A stretch of 64,000 bases of DNA, from the NCBI RefSeq assembly GCF_002150805.1, contig NZ_MTBA01000003.1, forward strand, positions 558,001 to 622,000. The letters run 5' to 3'. Below the pieces are notes generated by a model, which saw only the letters and a list, made by a program, of their open reading frames with translations, had not been told where the DNA came from and made no database searches. Source of the DNA: Oceanospirillum sanctuarii (GTDB lineage Bacteria; Pseudomonadota; Gammaproteobacteria; Pseudomonadales; Halomonadaceae). A program made the position numbers and the translations under genes. This document shows, in pieces, positions 49,840 through 59,765 of this stretch. How positions within the stretch are numbered: the stretch's first letter is position 1; every line of letters starts with the position of its first letter.

Positions 49840-51864
49840 CTAGTCTGCGTTACCCAGACGTTTTTTCAGCGCATCCAGAGCCGCATGCCCACGGGCGCGC
49901 TTGGCTTCATCCGGTGCATTCTCTTTGCCTTCCCATGCCAGATCCGCTTCCGGCAGTTCATCCAGAAAGCGACTTGGTGTGCAGTTGAGCATCTCGCCAA
50001 ACTGTTTACGCTGGCTGGCAAAAGAAAGCGTCAGGGTTTCCCGTGCCCGTGTGATCCCCACATAAGCGAGACGGCGCTCTTCTTCGATATTGCCGTCATC
50101 GATACTGTTACGGTGAGGCAATAGGTCTTCTTCCATGCCGATAATGTACACGTGCGGGTATTCCAGACCCTTGGCTGAGTGCAGGGTCATCAGCTGAACT
50201 CTGTCGGAGTCATCTTCTTTCTCCTGCTGTTCCAGCATATCCCGCAGTACCAGACGTGAGATGGCATCCTCGATGGTCGCTTCTTCATCCTCTTCCTGCA
50301 TTCGGGCGAGGGTATCTTTCAACGACTCCACCAGAATCCAGACGTTAGCCATGCGCCGTTCAGCCACCTGAGGCGAGCTGGAGTTCTGATGCAGCCAGGC
50401 CTCGTAGTCGATATCTTCGATCATCTGACGGATAGCGGCGATCGGGTCATCCTGAGAGCAGCGCTTGATAGTCTGTTGCAGCCAGTGATTAAAGCGTCCC
50501 AGTTTCTCCAGCGCTTTTCCGGATAGGTACTGTTCCAGCCCCAGCTCATCGCAGGCATTAAACAGGCTGATATGACGGCTGTTGGCGTAGGTACCTAAAC
50601 GCTCCAGAGTGGAAGGGCCGATCTCGCGGCGAGGCATATTGATCACTCGCAGGAAGGCGTTATCGTCTTCCGGATTTACCAGCAAACGCAGGTAGCCCAT
50701 GATGTCTTTGATCTCATGACGGGAGAAGAAGGAGGTGCCGCCACTGATTTTATAAGGCACCTGATACGCCTGCAGTTTAATCTCTAACAGACGTGCCTGA
50801 TGGTTACCGCGATAGAGAATGGCGAAATCTTTGTAGTGACCATCGTTCTTGATGCGGTGGGTCAGGATTTCGGTGACCACGCGTTCTGCTTCCGCATCTT
50901 CATTACGGCAGCTGATCACCCGAATCGGTGAGCCGGAGCCCATATTACTCCACAGCGTCTTTTCATAAACATGGGGGTTGTTGGCGATCAGAGTGTTGGC
51001 GCAGCGCAGAATCAGCGATGTTGATCGGTAGTTCTGTTCCAGTTTGACGATTTTCAGGCTTTTGAAGTCTTCACCCAATTTCACCAGGTTTTCCGGACGC
51101 GCACCCCGCCAGGCGTAGATCGACTGGTCATCATCGCCTACCACGGTTAACGCACCGCGATAGCCGATCAGCAGTTTTACCAGCAGATACTGACTGACGT
51201 TGGTGTCCTGATACTCATCCACCAGCATGTAGTGCATCTTGTTCTGCCAGCGATCCAGCACTTCAGGATGGTCGCGAAACAGACGTACCGGCAGGCGGAT
51301 CAGATCGTCAAAATCCACCGCGTTATAGGCCTGCAGGTGACGGTCGTATTCCCGGAAAACCGCTGCAGCCAGTGTCTCTCGATCATCATTGGCCAGCCCC
51401 ATCGCCTGTTCCGGTTCGATCAGATCGTTCTTCCAGTTGGAGATCATGTTCTGCACCATGCCGATGATTTCGGCATCGGTCTGGAAGTCTTTGTGCATCA
51501 GATCCTTGATCAGAGACTTGGTGTCCTGATCATCAAACAGGGAGAAACCGGCTTTGTAGCCCAGAGTTTTATGCTCACGCCGGATAATGGTCAGGCCGAG
51601 GTTGTGAAAGGTGGAAACCGTCAGTCCCCGGGCTTCTTTACCCTGCACCAGTTTGCCGACACGCTCTTTCATCTCCCGTGCAGCCTTATTGGTAAAGGTC
51701 ACTGCCGCGATTTTGTTGGCTTTGATGCCTTTCTCTTTGATCAGATAGGCGATCTTGGTGGTGATAACACTGGTTTTACCACTGCCGGCACCGGCCAGTA
51801 CCAAAAGTGGGCCACCGACATATTCCACGGCTTCACGTTGGCGATCATTCAGGCGAGAGAGCAT
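49840..51864 (-). CDS. rep: ATP-dependent DNA helicase Rep
   Basis: Rep is a superfamily 1 3'-5' helicase that removes proteins ahead of the replication fork. The 674-residue protein has motif I GAGSGKTSV, motif II MLVDEYQDTN, motif III VGDDDQSIYAWRGA and the C-terminal motifs TLHSAKGLEYPHVYI and RRLAYVGITRARE. Start ATG 51864 gives MLSRLNDRQREAVEY, which fits Rep rather than UvrD. It is convergent with the cytochrome gene; comM upstream is on the same strand with its own terminator between. Confidence 0.96.
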   Translation of the reverse strand: MLSRLNDRQREAVEYVGGPLLVLAGAGSGKTSVITTKIAYLIKEKGIKANKIAAVTFTNKAAREMKERVGKLVQGKEARGLTVSTFHNLGLTIIRREHKTLGYKAGFSLFDDQDTKSLIKDLMHKDFQTDAEIIGMVQNMISNWKNDLIEPEQAMGLANDDRETLAAAVFREYDRHLQAYNAVDFDDLIRLPVRLFRDHPEVLDRWQNKMHYMLVDEYQDTNVSQYLLVKLLIGYRGALTVVGDDDQSIYAWRGARPENLVKLGEDFKSLKIVKLEQNYRSTSLILRCANTLIANNPHVYEKTLWSNMGSGSPIRVISCRNEDAEAERVVTEILTHRIKNDGHYKDFAILYRGNHQARLLEIKLQAYQVPYKISGGTSFFSRHEIKDIMGYLRLLVNPEDDNAFLRVINMPRREIGPSTLERLGTYANSRHISLFNACDELGLEQYLSGKALEKLGRFNHWLQQTIKRCSQDDPIAAIRQMIEDIDYEAWLHQNSSSPQVAERRMANVWILVESLKDTLARMQEEDEEATIEDAISRLVLRDMLEQQEKEDDSDRVQLMTLHSAKGLEYPHVYIIGMEEDLLPHRNSIDDGNIEEERRLAYVGITRARETLTLSFASQRKQFGEMLNCTPSRFLDELPEADLAWEGKENAPDEAKRARGHAALDALKKRLGNAD

Positions 51865-51931
51865 ATAGGGTTTCCGGATGTTTCTGAGAAAGAATCGTTT
51901 TCTGGGGGAAGGAATTGTACCAGCCTAAAGC

Positions 51932-51972
51932 AAAAAAGCAGTGTGAACTTTCTCGGTGTCACACTGCGCTTT
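51932..51972 (-). terminator. Terminator downstream of comM
   Basis: On the minus strand a roughly 10-base arm (51959-51970, containing GCGCAGTGTGA) pairs with 51937-51946 and is followed by TTTTTT. Confidence 0.75.
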
Positions 51973-52008
51973 GATGAATCAGATTTTATTTTTCAGCCCC
52001 GAAGAGAC

Positions 52009-53529
52009 TCAGGAGGTTAGCTGTTGCAGATAACGATCCAGCTGTCTCAGCCCCAGAGCCTCTGAAACAGCAGGTACACCGACACTTTCTTCTCCGGCAA
52101 GATCGGCAATGGTGCGGGCGACTTTCAGGATGCGATGGTAGCTTCTTGGTGATAAGCCCAGTTGTTCCATCGCCTGTTGCAGAAGCCTGCTGGCTTCATC
52201 CTGCAGCAGAATCTGATTATCCAGCTCACGGCCGGTCAGTTGAGCGTTACTTTTACCGGAACGATCCAGCTGGCGCTGATGGGCTTCTGTCACCCGTGCC
52301 TGAACCTGTTGGCTGGATTCTCCGGGGCTGACGTTGGCAAGTTGTTCCGGTGGCAGACTGGTGACCGCAACCTGCAGGTCGATACGGTCCAGTAACGGGC
52401 CGGACAAACGGCTCTGATAGCTGCGAACCTGTTTGGGCGTGCAGCGGCAGCTTCTTAAACTGTCGCCAAAGTAGCCGCAGGGGCAGGGGTTCATTGCGGC
52501 AACTAACTGAAAACGGCTGGGATAACGCACCTGCTGGGTTGCCCGGGAAATATGAATCTCTCCGGATTCCAGTGGTTCCCGAAGCACTTCTAACACACGA
52601 CGATCGTACTCCGGCAGTTCATCCAGAAACAGAATGCCATTGTGGGCGAGGCTGATCTCACCGGGTTTCGGTCTTGAACCACCGCCCACCAAAGCGACGC
52701 CCGATGCGGTGTGGTGCGGGCTGCGAAAAGGTCGTTGCCCCCATTCATCTATGGAGAAGCGTCCGGATACCGATGCCAGCGCCATCACTTCCAGTGCATC
52801 TTTTTCACTCATTTTCGGCAGGATGCCGCCAAGACGGCTGGCGAGCAGTGTCTTACCCGTTCCCGGTGGCCCGACTAATAACAGGTGGTGGTTTCCGGCA
52901 GCAGCGATCTCCAGCGCACGACGAGCCTGAAACTGACCTTTTACATCGGCAAGATCTGGCTGATCTCTGAACAGGGTATGGCGCTTCTGGCTTTCCAGCT
53001 GATGCAGCGGCAGCTCGTTCTGACCGTGCAGCATGGCAGTTACCGCCAGCAGGTGAGTGGCGGTTAAGACTTTATTGGCCTCTGGCAACGAGGCTTCATC
53101 GCCATTTTCAGAGGGAACCAACATGGTGCGTCCTGCCTGAGCACAAGCCAGAGCTGCTGGCAAAATGCCGGATATAGGGCGTAGTTCTGCAGAGAGTGAC
53201 AGTTCGCCATAGCATTCGAACTCAGTAAGACGATCGGCAGGTATCTGGTTGGACGCGGCTAAAACCCCCAAAGCGATGGCCAGATCATAGCGACCACCTT
53301 CTTTTGGCAGGTCTGCCGGAGCGAGATTGACGGTGATACGGCGCTGGGGATATTCAAAGCCTGCGTTGATCAGAGCGCTACGGACGCGATCTTTACTTTC
53401 CCGCACGGCAGTTTCCGGCATGCCGACGATGGCAAGACCGGGCAGGCCATTGGTGAGATGAACTTCGATGCGCACTTCCGGGGCATCAATACCCACAGAA
53501 GCGCGGCTGTAGATAACAGCTAGGGTCAT
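52009..53529 (-). CDS. comM: YifB/ComM family Mg chelatase-like AAA ATPase
   Basis: ComM is a hexameric branch-migration helicase that aids integration of long donor DNA in natural transformation. The 506-residue protein has an N-terminal ComM/MCM-like domain (MTLAVIYSRASVGIDAPEV), Walker A GPPGTGKTLL and Walker B ILFLDELPEY. The cysteine-rich CPCGYFGDSLRSCRC is a likely zinc site. Start ATG 53529 follows AAGGAG. With dprA in the window it suggests transformability, but the rest of the competence genes are not here. Confidence 0.94.
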   Translation of the reverse strand: MTLAVIYSRASVGIDAPEVRIEVHLTNGLPGLAIVGMPETAVRESKDRVRSALINAGFEYPQRRITVNLAPADLPKEGGRYDLAIALGVLAASNQIPADRLTEFECYGELSLSAELRPISGILPAALACAQAGRTMLVPSENGDEASLPEANKVLTATHLLAVTAMLHGQNELPLHQLESQKRHTLFRDQPDLADVKGQFQARRALEIAAAGNHHLLLVGPPGTGKTLLASRLGGILPKMSEKDALEVMALASVSGRFSIDEWGQRPFRSPHHTASGVALVGGGSRPKPGEISLAHNGILFLDELPEYDRRVLEVLREPLESGEIHISRATQQVRYPSRFQLVAAMNPCPCGYFGDSLRSCRCTPKQVRSYQSRLSGPLLDRIDLQVAVTSLPPEQLANVSPGESSQQVQARVTEAHQRQLDRSGKSNAQLTGRELDNQILLQDEASRLLQQAMEQLGLSPRSYHRILKVARTIADLAGEESVGVPAVSEALGLRQLDRYLQQLTS

Positions 53530-53672
53530 GGCACAGCTCCTTGTGCATTAAACAGCTTGTTGATGAACAAGTGTTCCGGCTTCATCGATTCCTTAATGAA
53601 GCGCTTAAGTCTTAAAAGACAGATTATGAGAACTTAAAGACAGCTTATGGAAAAAGTCGGTCTTTATCGGGC

Positions 53673-53957
53673 TTAGTCGTTCTGTTCATGGTTGCCTTGT
53701 TGAGCAACCAGCTGAGCAAGGGTCGCTTCCAGTTGAGCAACCTGAGCTTCCAGTGCATCGGCTTTAGCGCGGGTGCGCAGCAGAATTTCGCTCTGGATAT
53801 CAAACTCTTCACGAGTCACCAGATTCAGTTTAGCAAAAACATTTTCGGCCACTGCCTGCATTTGACGCTTCAGTTCGGCTTCGCCGGGAAGGCCTGCACC
53901 AGAGAATTTTTCGCCCATCTGGCGGGTCAGTTCAGAGATCATTTCAGGTTTCAGCAT
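53673..53957 (-). CDS. ubiK: Ubiquinone biosynthesis accessory factor UbiK
   Basis: UbiK helps the Ubi enzyme complex act on lipid intermediates in ubiquinone synthesis. The 94-residue protein starts MLKPEMISELTRQMGEKFSG and has a coiled-coil C-terminus (ALEAQVAQLEATLAQLVAQQ), as in the YqiC/UbiK family. Start ATG 53957. It is divergent from glnK across a 447-base region. Confidence 0.9.
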   Translation of the reverse strand: MLKPEMISELTRQMGEKFSGAGLPGEAELKRQMQAVAENVFAKLNLVTREEFDIQSEILLRTRAKADALEAQVAQLEATLAQLVAQQGNHEQND

Positions 53958-54124
53958 CTTGATGGCTCAACAGTTGCGTTATTTCAGTAGGTTATGGCTC
54001 GGCCTGACTGGCCGGAAGGTGCTTATCGGCACCCGTCTTTAAAGCAGGTCAAAGTGTACCACTTTACGTGCTTTCTCTCTTTTCCGGATTTGCCCTTCTG
54101 TGTTTCTTCGTGGTGCGTTTTATA

Positions 54125-54141
54125 TGCACAAAAATAGTGCA
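54125..54141. promoter_or_regulatory. NtrC-like enhancer site
   Basis: TGCACAAAAATAGTGCA matches the NtrC pattern of two inverted TGCACY half sites spaced by five bases, with one weaker outer base on each half. It is about 120 bases upstream of the sigma-54 promoter, a normal enhancer distance. Confidence 0.75.
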
Positions 54142-54257
54142 GCAAAGGTTTGTTTGGAATTTTGTCGGTGCAGTGTTTTTTCTGTTTTGGTGCGTGTCTG
54201 AACCCGTTTTAGGCTGTTTTTGCTTCTAGTGTTATGAAAAACATAGGTTTTTTCTTA

Positions 54258-54275
54258 TTGGCACACCCTATGCAA
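54258..54275 (+). promoter_or_regulatory. Sigma-54 (RpoN) promoter of glnK-amtB
   Basis: TTGGCACACCCTATGCAA has GG at 54260-54261 and GC at 54272-54273, the required 12-base separation of the -24 and -12 elements, with TGGCAC and TGCA well matched. It lies about 130 bases before the glnK start. Confidence 0.85.
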
Positions 54276-54383
54276 AACCCGAGATATGTTGGCGAGAGTG
54301 CATTGAGCAAGCGGTGCACCGCGAGAAAGCCACACCTTAGACCAAAAATTACGGACAACAATTCAATCTGATAAGCACGTTAA

Positions 54384-54743
<360 letters not shown>

Positions 54744-54788
54744 GCCGCTAACTAGCTAAAAAGAATTCAGCCTTCGGAGGGCCTTCCA

Positions 54789-56030
54789 ATGGAAGATTTA
54801 GTACAAGTCAAGTATGCACTTGATACCTTTTACTTTCTGATCTGTGGTGCGCTGGTAATGTGGATGGCGGCAGGTTTCGCCATGCTGGAAGCCGGTCTGG
54901 TTCGTGCCAAAAACACCACGGAAATTCTGACCAAGAACATCGCTCTGTATGCGATCGCCTGTACCATGTATCTGCTGTGCGGTTACTTCATCATGTACAG
55001 CGGTGACGAGGGCGGCATCCTGCCAAATCTGGGCTTCCTGATTGGCGAAGAGAACACCACTGAAGCGGTTCTGGCGAGTGGTGGTGATACTTACTACTCT
55101 GCACGTTCTGACTTCTTCTTCCAGGTGGTATTCGTAGCGACTGCGATGTCTATCGTATCCGGTGCGGTTGCTGAGCGTATGAAGCTGTGGGCTTTCCTGA
55201 CCTTCGCGGTTGTGATGACAGGTTTTATCTACCCAACTTCCGGTTACTGGACCTGGGGTGGTGGTTTCCTGAGCGAAGCGGGTTTCTCTGACTTTGCAGG
55301 TTCCGGTATCGTTCACATGGCTGGTGCTGCTGCAGCTCTGGCAGGTGTACTGCTGCTGGGTGCCCGTAAAGGCAAATACGGTCCTAACGGTCAGGTAAAT
55401 GCGATTCCGGGCAGCAACATGCCTCTGGCAACTCTGGGTACTTTCATCCTGTGGATGGGTTGGTTCGGCTTCAACGGTGGTTCTGAACTGAAACTGTCTG
55501 ATGTAGGTGAAGCTAACGCAGTTGCTCAGGTATTCGTAAACACTAACGCCGGTGCTGCTGGCGGTGCGATTGCGGCTCTGATCCTGGCTCGCCTGTGGTT
55601 CCGTAAAGCGGATCTGACCATGGTGCTGAACGGTGCGCTGGCTGGTCTGGTAGCGATCACCGCTGATCCTCTGTCACCAACCGCTCTGTCTTCTACTCTG
55701 ATCGGTGCTGTAGGTGGTCTGCTGGTAGTCTTCTCTATCATCGCGCTGGATAAACTGCGTATCGACGATCCTGTAGGTGCTATCTCTGTACATGGTGTTG
55801 TGGGTATCTGGGGTCTGCTGGCTGTTCCTCTGAACAACGTTGATGCAACCTTCTCTGCACAGCTGCTGGGTATCATCTCTATCTTCGGCTGGGTATTCGT
55901 AGCAAGCCTGATCGTATGGGCAATCCTGAAAGCGGTTATCGGTATCCGGGTTTCTGAAGAAGAAGAGTACGACGGCGTGGATATCGCTGAGTGTGGTCTG
56001 GAAGCTTACCCAGAATTCACTAAAGGTTAA
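54789..56030 (+). CDS. amtB: Ammonium transporter AmtB
   Basis: AmtB is a trimeric inner-membrane channel with 11 helices that lets ammonium in. The 413-residue protein begins MEDLVQVKYALDTFYFLICG and has both conserved pore histidines in SGIVHMAGAAAALAG and AISVHGVVGIWGLL. It is cotranscribed with glnK (46 bases apart), and GlnK closes it when nitrogen is plentiful. A terminator hairpin at 56137 separates it from the second PII gene. Confidence 0.97.
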   Translation: MEDLVQVKYALDTFYFLICGALVMWMAAGFAMLEAGLVRAKNTTEILTKNIALYAIACTMYLLCGYFIMYSGDEGGILPNLGFLIGEENTTEAVLASGGDTYYSARSDFFFQVVFVATAMSIVSGAVAERMKLWAFLTFAVVMTGFIYPTSGYWTWGGGFLSEAGFSDFAGSGIVHMAGAAAALAGVLLLGARKGKYGPNGQVNAIPGSNMPLATLGTFILWMGWFGFNGGSELKLSDVGEANAVAQVFVNTNAGAAGGAIAALILARLWFRKADLTMVLNGALAGLVAITADPLSPTALSSTLIGAVGGLLVVFSIIALDKLRIDDPVGAISVHGVVGIWGLLAVPLNNVDATFSAQLLGIISIFGWVFVASLIVWAILKAVIGIRVSEEEEYDGVDIAECGLEAYPEFTKG

Positions 56031-56136
56031 TCGCCACAGGGTTTAAACACTGTGTTAACCCAACAAAAATAAGAGTTCGACGAAGAAAGCGACAAAGATT
56101 AAGAAAAACAGAATGAGGTTTGACCTCAAAAAGCTT

Positions 56137-56164
56137 AAGGGTACCGGTCTGGTACCCTTTTTTA
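56137..56164 (+). terminator. Terminator after amtB
   Basis: AAGGGTACC pairs exactly with GGTACCCTT around GGTCT and is followed by TTTT. It ends the glnK-amtB operon. Confidence 0.92.
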
Positions 56165-56171
56165 TTGTCAA

Positions 56172-56190
56172 CAATAGCAGTATGCTATTG
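56172..56190. promoter_or_regulatory. 19-bp palindrome upstream of the second PII gene
   Basis: CAATAGCA pairs exactly with TGCTATTG around GTA, 88 bases before the ATG at 56278. It looks like an operator for a dimeric regulator, distinct from the NtrC site of the first PII gene. Confidence 0.55.
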
Positions 56191-56199
56191 GCAGTTTAG

Positions 56200-56616
<417 letters not shown>

Positions 56617-56656
56617 CCAGGCGGTATAGCTGACACAAGGTCAGAGATACAGATAT

Positions 56657-56695
56657 AAAAAAAGGGCTCAGAGTTTTCTCTGAGCCCTTTTTGTT
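56657..56695. terminator. Bidirectional terminator after the second PII gene
   Basis: AAAGGGCTCAGAG (56661-56673) pairs exactly with CTCTGAGCCCTTT (56678-56690) around TTTT, with A and T runs. It serves the convergent PII and PCuAC genes. Confidence 0.95.
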
Positions 56696-56708
56696 TGAGA
56701 TGAAAGCC

Positions 56709-57161
56709 TTAGTGAGCGGAATGTTGCTGCATGCCCACCATCACTTTCTTAATCGGCATCTCGACAACAGACATACTGCCATTGCTAAAGTAAAGTTTGA
56801 CTGAGACCTTCTGTCCTTCAAACAGGTTCTGTTTCAGACCGATCAGCATAATGTGATTACCGCCCGGACGCAGTTGCGCCATGCCGTTACCCGGAATACG
56901 GATCTCGGAAACCTGACGCATCTTCATCACTCCCTGGTCCATCGTGTGAGTGTGCAGTTCAACAGCCTCAGCAACACTGCTTTGCGCGCGGATCAGGCTG
57001 ATCTCTTTTGCCGAGTTGTTTTTCAGCATCATAAAGATGGCGGAATTTGGCTGGCCCGGTGGTACCGCACGGGCATAAGGATTAACTGCGTCGACTGTGC
57101 TGGCAGCCATCGCCATTGGAGTGATCAGAGCAAAGATCAGTGCAGTAAGCCATTTTTTCAT
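56709..57161 (-). CDS. Periplasmic copper chaperone PCuAC
   Basis: PCuAC proteins carry Cu(I) in the periplasm, often to the CuA or CuB site of cytochrome oxidase. The 150-residue protein has a signal peptide (cut near A20) and the canonical metal motif H70-x10-M81-x21-H103-x-M105, inside ELHTHTMDQGVMKMRQVSE and PGGNHIML. The rest is a cupredoxin-like beta barrel. It lies 74 bases downstream of the SCO gene on the same strand, so the pair probably acts together. Confidence 0.93.
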   Translation of the reverse strand: MKKWLTALIFALITPMAMAASTVDAVNPYARAVPPGQPNSAIFMMLKNNSAKEISLIRAQSSVAEAVELHTHTMDQGVMKMRQVSEIRIPGNGMAQLRPGGNHIMLIGLKQNLFEGQKVSVKLYFSNGSMSVVEMPIKKVMVGMQQHSAH

Positions 57162-57235
57162 GGTGATTCCTTTTTATTCTCAACCGTTGTTCTTGGTGAT
57201 TTTTAAGTCTTTTGGACAGTTTTAACCGGTCAGTA

Positions 57236-57841
57236 TCAGTTCAGCTGGCGCTTGAGCGCTTCCAGCAAAGCATCCGGTGAGGCTGAGTGGCTGACGGTTT
57301 CTAACACTTCACCCTTGTCATTGGTCAGATAGAAGATCGAGGTATGATCCACGGTGTAGCCCATGGCACTGCCATCGATTTTGGCCTTCTGATAGAAGGC
57401 ACCGTACTTGCGGGATAGTGCGAGTACCGCTTCCGGGGTATCTGTCAGGCCGACAATCTGCGGGTGGAAGAATTGAGTGTAGTTTTTCAGGTGTTGTAGC
57501 GTGTCACGTTCCGGATCGACGCTCACCAAAATGCCCTGTAGCTTGGCCAGTTGCTCTTCCGGCAGCTGTTTAAAGGCGTGAGCCATCACCGACAAAGAGG
57601 TCGGACAAACATCCGGGCATTGTGTGTAACCAAAATAGATGACGTTCAGTTTGCCTGGGCGGGCGCTGAGGGTAAAAGGGCCGTCAGCGGATTGCAGGGT
57701 AAAATCCCCGCCAATCTGCATCACCTTGGCGGCATTTTTCATCTGGGACTTCTGGTACATCTCCATACCGGCTACCAGTGCAACAACCGGCAGCAGCATG
57801 ATAAAGGCTTTGAAGAAGTGCTTTTTAAAACTGTCGAGCAT
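57236..57841 (-). CDS. SCO family copper-binding protein
   Basis: SCO proteins have a thioredoxin fold and help assemble the CuA center of cytochrome oxidase. The 201-residue protein has an N-terminal membrane anchor (about 10-28), the metal and redox site TQCPDVCP (C75, C79) and a distal histidine in TVDHTS (H166), the full SCO set. Start ATG 57841. The neighbours PCuAC and the 155-residue membrane-anchored protein suggest a copper-delivery set. Confidence 0.93.
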   Translation of the reverse strand: MLDSFKKHFFKAFIMLLPVVALVAGMEMYQKSQMKNAAKVMQIGGDFTLQSADGPFTLSARPGKLNVIYFGYTQCPDVCPTSLSVMAHAFKQLPEEQLAKLQGILVSVDPERDTLQHLKNYTQFFHPQIVGLTDTPEAVLALSRKYGAFYQKAKIDGSAMGYTVDHTSIFYLTNDKGEVLETVSHSASPDALLEALKRQLN

Positions 57842-57992
57842 AAGTCTGTTCCATGGTTTGAGGCTAATCCTGATCGTTAGCCACTTACCTTAAAGGATTC
57901 CTGAAATTTACGGCAGAGCTTTTGTGCTGTTTTAAGGCGACGGTTTGATTAAGAGTTTCATCAGCCGGAAAAGTTGCTCATGATGTGAATGG

Positions 57993-58460
57993 CTACATCT
58001 GCAGCACATCAAAATCAAACCAGATCTGTTCAGAGCCTGATGCTGTTTCAAGCTCTACGCGGCCCCGCCAGGGCATTACTTTTTCGGTACAGACACTGAT
58101 GGTGCCGTTAACCGCCAGAGTATTGTCGCCGACTGAAGGACGCAGGGTGTACTGATGAATGCCCATGTACATGGAGCGCCCGGTCAGGGCGAGCTGAGCA
58201 GACGTCAGGCGCAGATTGTCGGCCATAATCCGGAACTCAACGGGTTTCAGTGCCAGTACCGGCCACGGAGAGACCGAAAGACGCACGGAATCCCCGCTGC
58301 TTAATGTTACGGTGCAGCTTCCTTGTTCCATAACACAGCCGGGCATCTGGTTTTCGTCGATATCCATCAGGGCGTTCAGATGATTAGCCAGATAGATCAG
58401 CATCACCAGCAAAGCGGCGATGGTCAGCGTCCAGAGAAATTTAAGTTGTTTGGTCGACAT
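57993..58460 (-). CDS. Membrane-anchored protein of unknown function next to copper genes
   Basis: The 155-residue protein starts with a single membrane helix (about 9-28) followed by a probable periplasmic beta-rich domain. Possible metal-related features are MPGCVMEQGSC (C42, C48) and SMYMGIHQYTL. It reads in the same direction as the SCO and PCuAC genes and 151 bases upstream of SCO. The layout resembles FixH- or YtkA-like proteins in oxidase-maturation clusters, but the sequence does not clearly place it in a known family. Confidence 0.7.
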   Translation of the reverse strand: MSTKQLKFLWTLTIAALLVMLIYLANHLNALMDIDENQMPGCVMEQGSCTVTLSSGDSVRLSVSPWPVLALKPVEFRIMADNLRLTSAQLALTGRSMYMGIHQYTLRPSVGDNTLAVNGTISVCTEKVMPWRGRVELETASGSEQIWFDFDVLQM

Positions 58461-58788
58461 AGGTAACGCTTACGCCCATGGAAAAGGAGTTCGGTAAAAG
58501 TCAGTTGTTATTCTATGGCCGTTACAGGACAGGCCGATGCCACTGATTGCGAATGGCTCAAGTCTAACGAAATTCCCGCTGAAAACCGTGTGACCAATTG
58601 CCGCATATTTGTCGCATCGGAAGCGAAAGTGTTGGTATGTTGAGCCGGATCAAGAAAGCGTCGGATATATGTTTGGTGCTGACTGACCTTAGTTCGGAAG
58701 CTGTCTGCTTGGTCTTATTGCAGGCCTTAGGTAGACTGCGCCTTCGTCAGAAATGCCACTTTTGGCAGACGTTCAGAAAGAGGTTTTT
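58461..58788. other. Intergenic region before the AEC transporter
   Basis: The 328-base gap between the divergent unknown gene and the transporter shows no gene and no recognised site; promoters for both are likely. Confidence 0.5.
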
Positions 58789-59724
58789 ATGTTGATTCTT
58801 GATGCATTGGTTCCGGTTTTTATGGTGATTATGGCCGGTACCCTGCTGCATATTTTTCGGTTTCCCGGCGGGGATTTCTGGCCCTTAGTCGAGCGCTTTA
58901 CTTATTTCTTTCTCTTTCCGGTGATGCTGGTCAGTAAGATGGCTAATGCCCGGATCGATCAAGTCGCGGTGGATAAGGTCGCCATGGCAATTGTCGGGCT
59001 GCTGATTGCGATGACCGCACTGGTAGTCGTGCTGAAACCTTTGCTGACAAAATCAGGTCCTGCCTTTACCTCGGTTTATCAGGGCGGGCTACGCTTCAAT
59101 ACCTATGTGGTTCTGGCAGCGGCAGAGGCGCTTTATGGCGAAGCCGGACTGACCATAGCCGCAGTTGCTATGGCCATTATGATTCCGCTGATCAATGTGT
59201 TCTGTGTCTGCATCTTTGCCGTTTATGTGGGGCAGAGTGGCAGTGGTGTTGGCGCAACGATTAGAGCGATTGCGAAAAATCCGCTTATTGTCGGCTGTGT
59301 GCTGGGAATGGCATTGAACGTGACAGGAATTGGTCTTCCGGGCTGGAGTGCGGCGGCTTTCAATATCGTCAGTAACGCGGCGCTGCCGTTGGGTCTTTTG
59401 GCGGTTGGCTTTGCCCTGAATCTGAAGGCGGTGAAGGAAGCATCCTGGCCCTTGATCTCGTCCAGTCTGATCAAGCTTTTTATTATGCCGGTAGTGGCGA
59501 CCCTGATCGGCTTTGCCGTTGGACTGAGCGAGCTTGAGATAGCCGTTCTGCTGCTGTTCGCGGCTATGCCAACGGCAACCTCATCTTATATTCTTGCCCG
59601 TCAGCTGGGCGGACATGCCCCCCTGATGGCTGCGATCACCACTGCGCAGACCTTACTGGCGATGGTGACGCTACCCATTGTGCTTCAGCTGCTGCCATCC
59701 AGTCTGGCTCCGCTTTTTAACTGA
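58789..59724 (+). CDS. AEC-family membrane transporter
   Basis: The 311-residue protein is almost wholly hydrophobic with about ten predicted helices (for example LILDALVPVFMVIMAGTLLH) and the auxin efflux carrier/AEC fold, including a repeat of N- and C-terminal halves. Some members of the family export malate or other carboxylates, but the substrate here is not known. The ATG at 58789 follows AAAGAGG. The ORF start at 58753 would add twelve residues of unusual composition. Confidence 0.85.
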   Translation: MLILDALVPVFMVIMAGTLLHIFRFPGGDFWPLVERFTYFFLFPVMLVSKMANARIDQVAVDKVAMAIVGLLIAMTALVVVLKPLLTKSGPAFTSVYQGGLRFNTYVVLAAAEALYGEAGLTIAAVAMAIMIPLINVFCVCIFAVYVGQSGSGVGATIRAIAKNPLIVGCVLGMALNVTGIGLPGWSAAAFNIVSNAALPLGLLAVGFALNLKAVKEASWPLISSSLIKLFIMPVVATLIGFAVGLSELEIAVLLLFAAMPTATSSYILARQLGGHAPLMAAITTAQTLLAMVTLPIVLQLLPSSLAPLFN

Positions 59725-59765
59725 GCCGGCTGGTTAACTAAGCCGACTAACGAGTGCAGAGGTTT

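Noticed and set aside
54156-54194. Further NtrC half sites near GGTGCA (54167) and GGTGCG (54189)
   Set aside because: Each has only one good half site; not enough to call besides the full site at 54125.
56110-56128. 6-bp inverted repeat TGAGGT/ACCTCA after amtB
   Set aside because: Too short to be distinguished from chance; the clear terminator lies at 56137.
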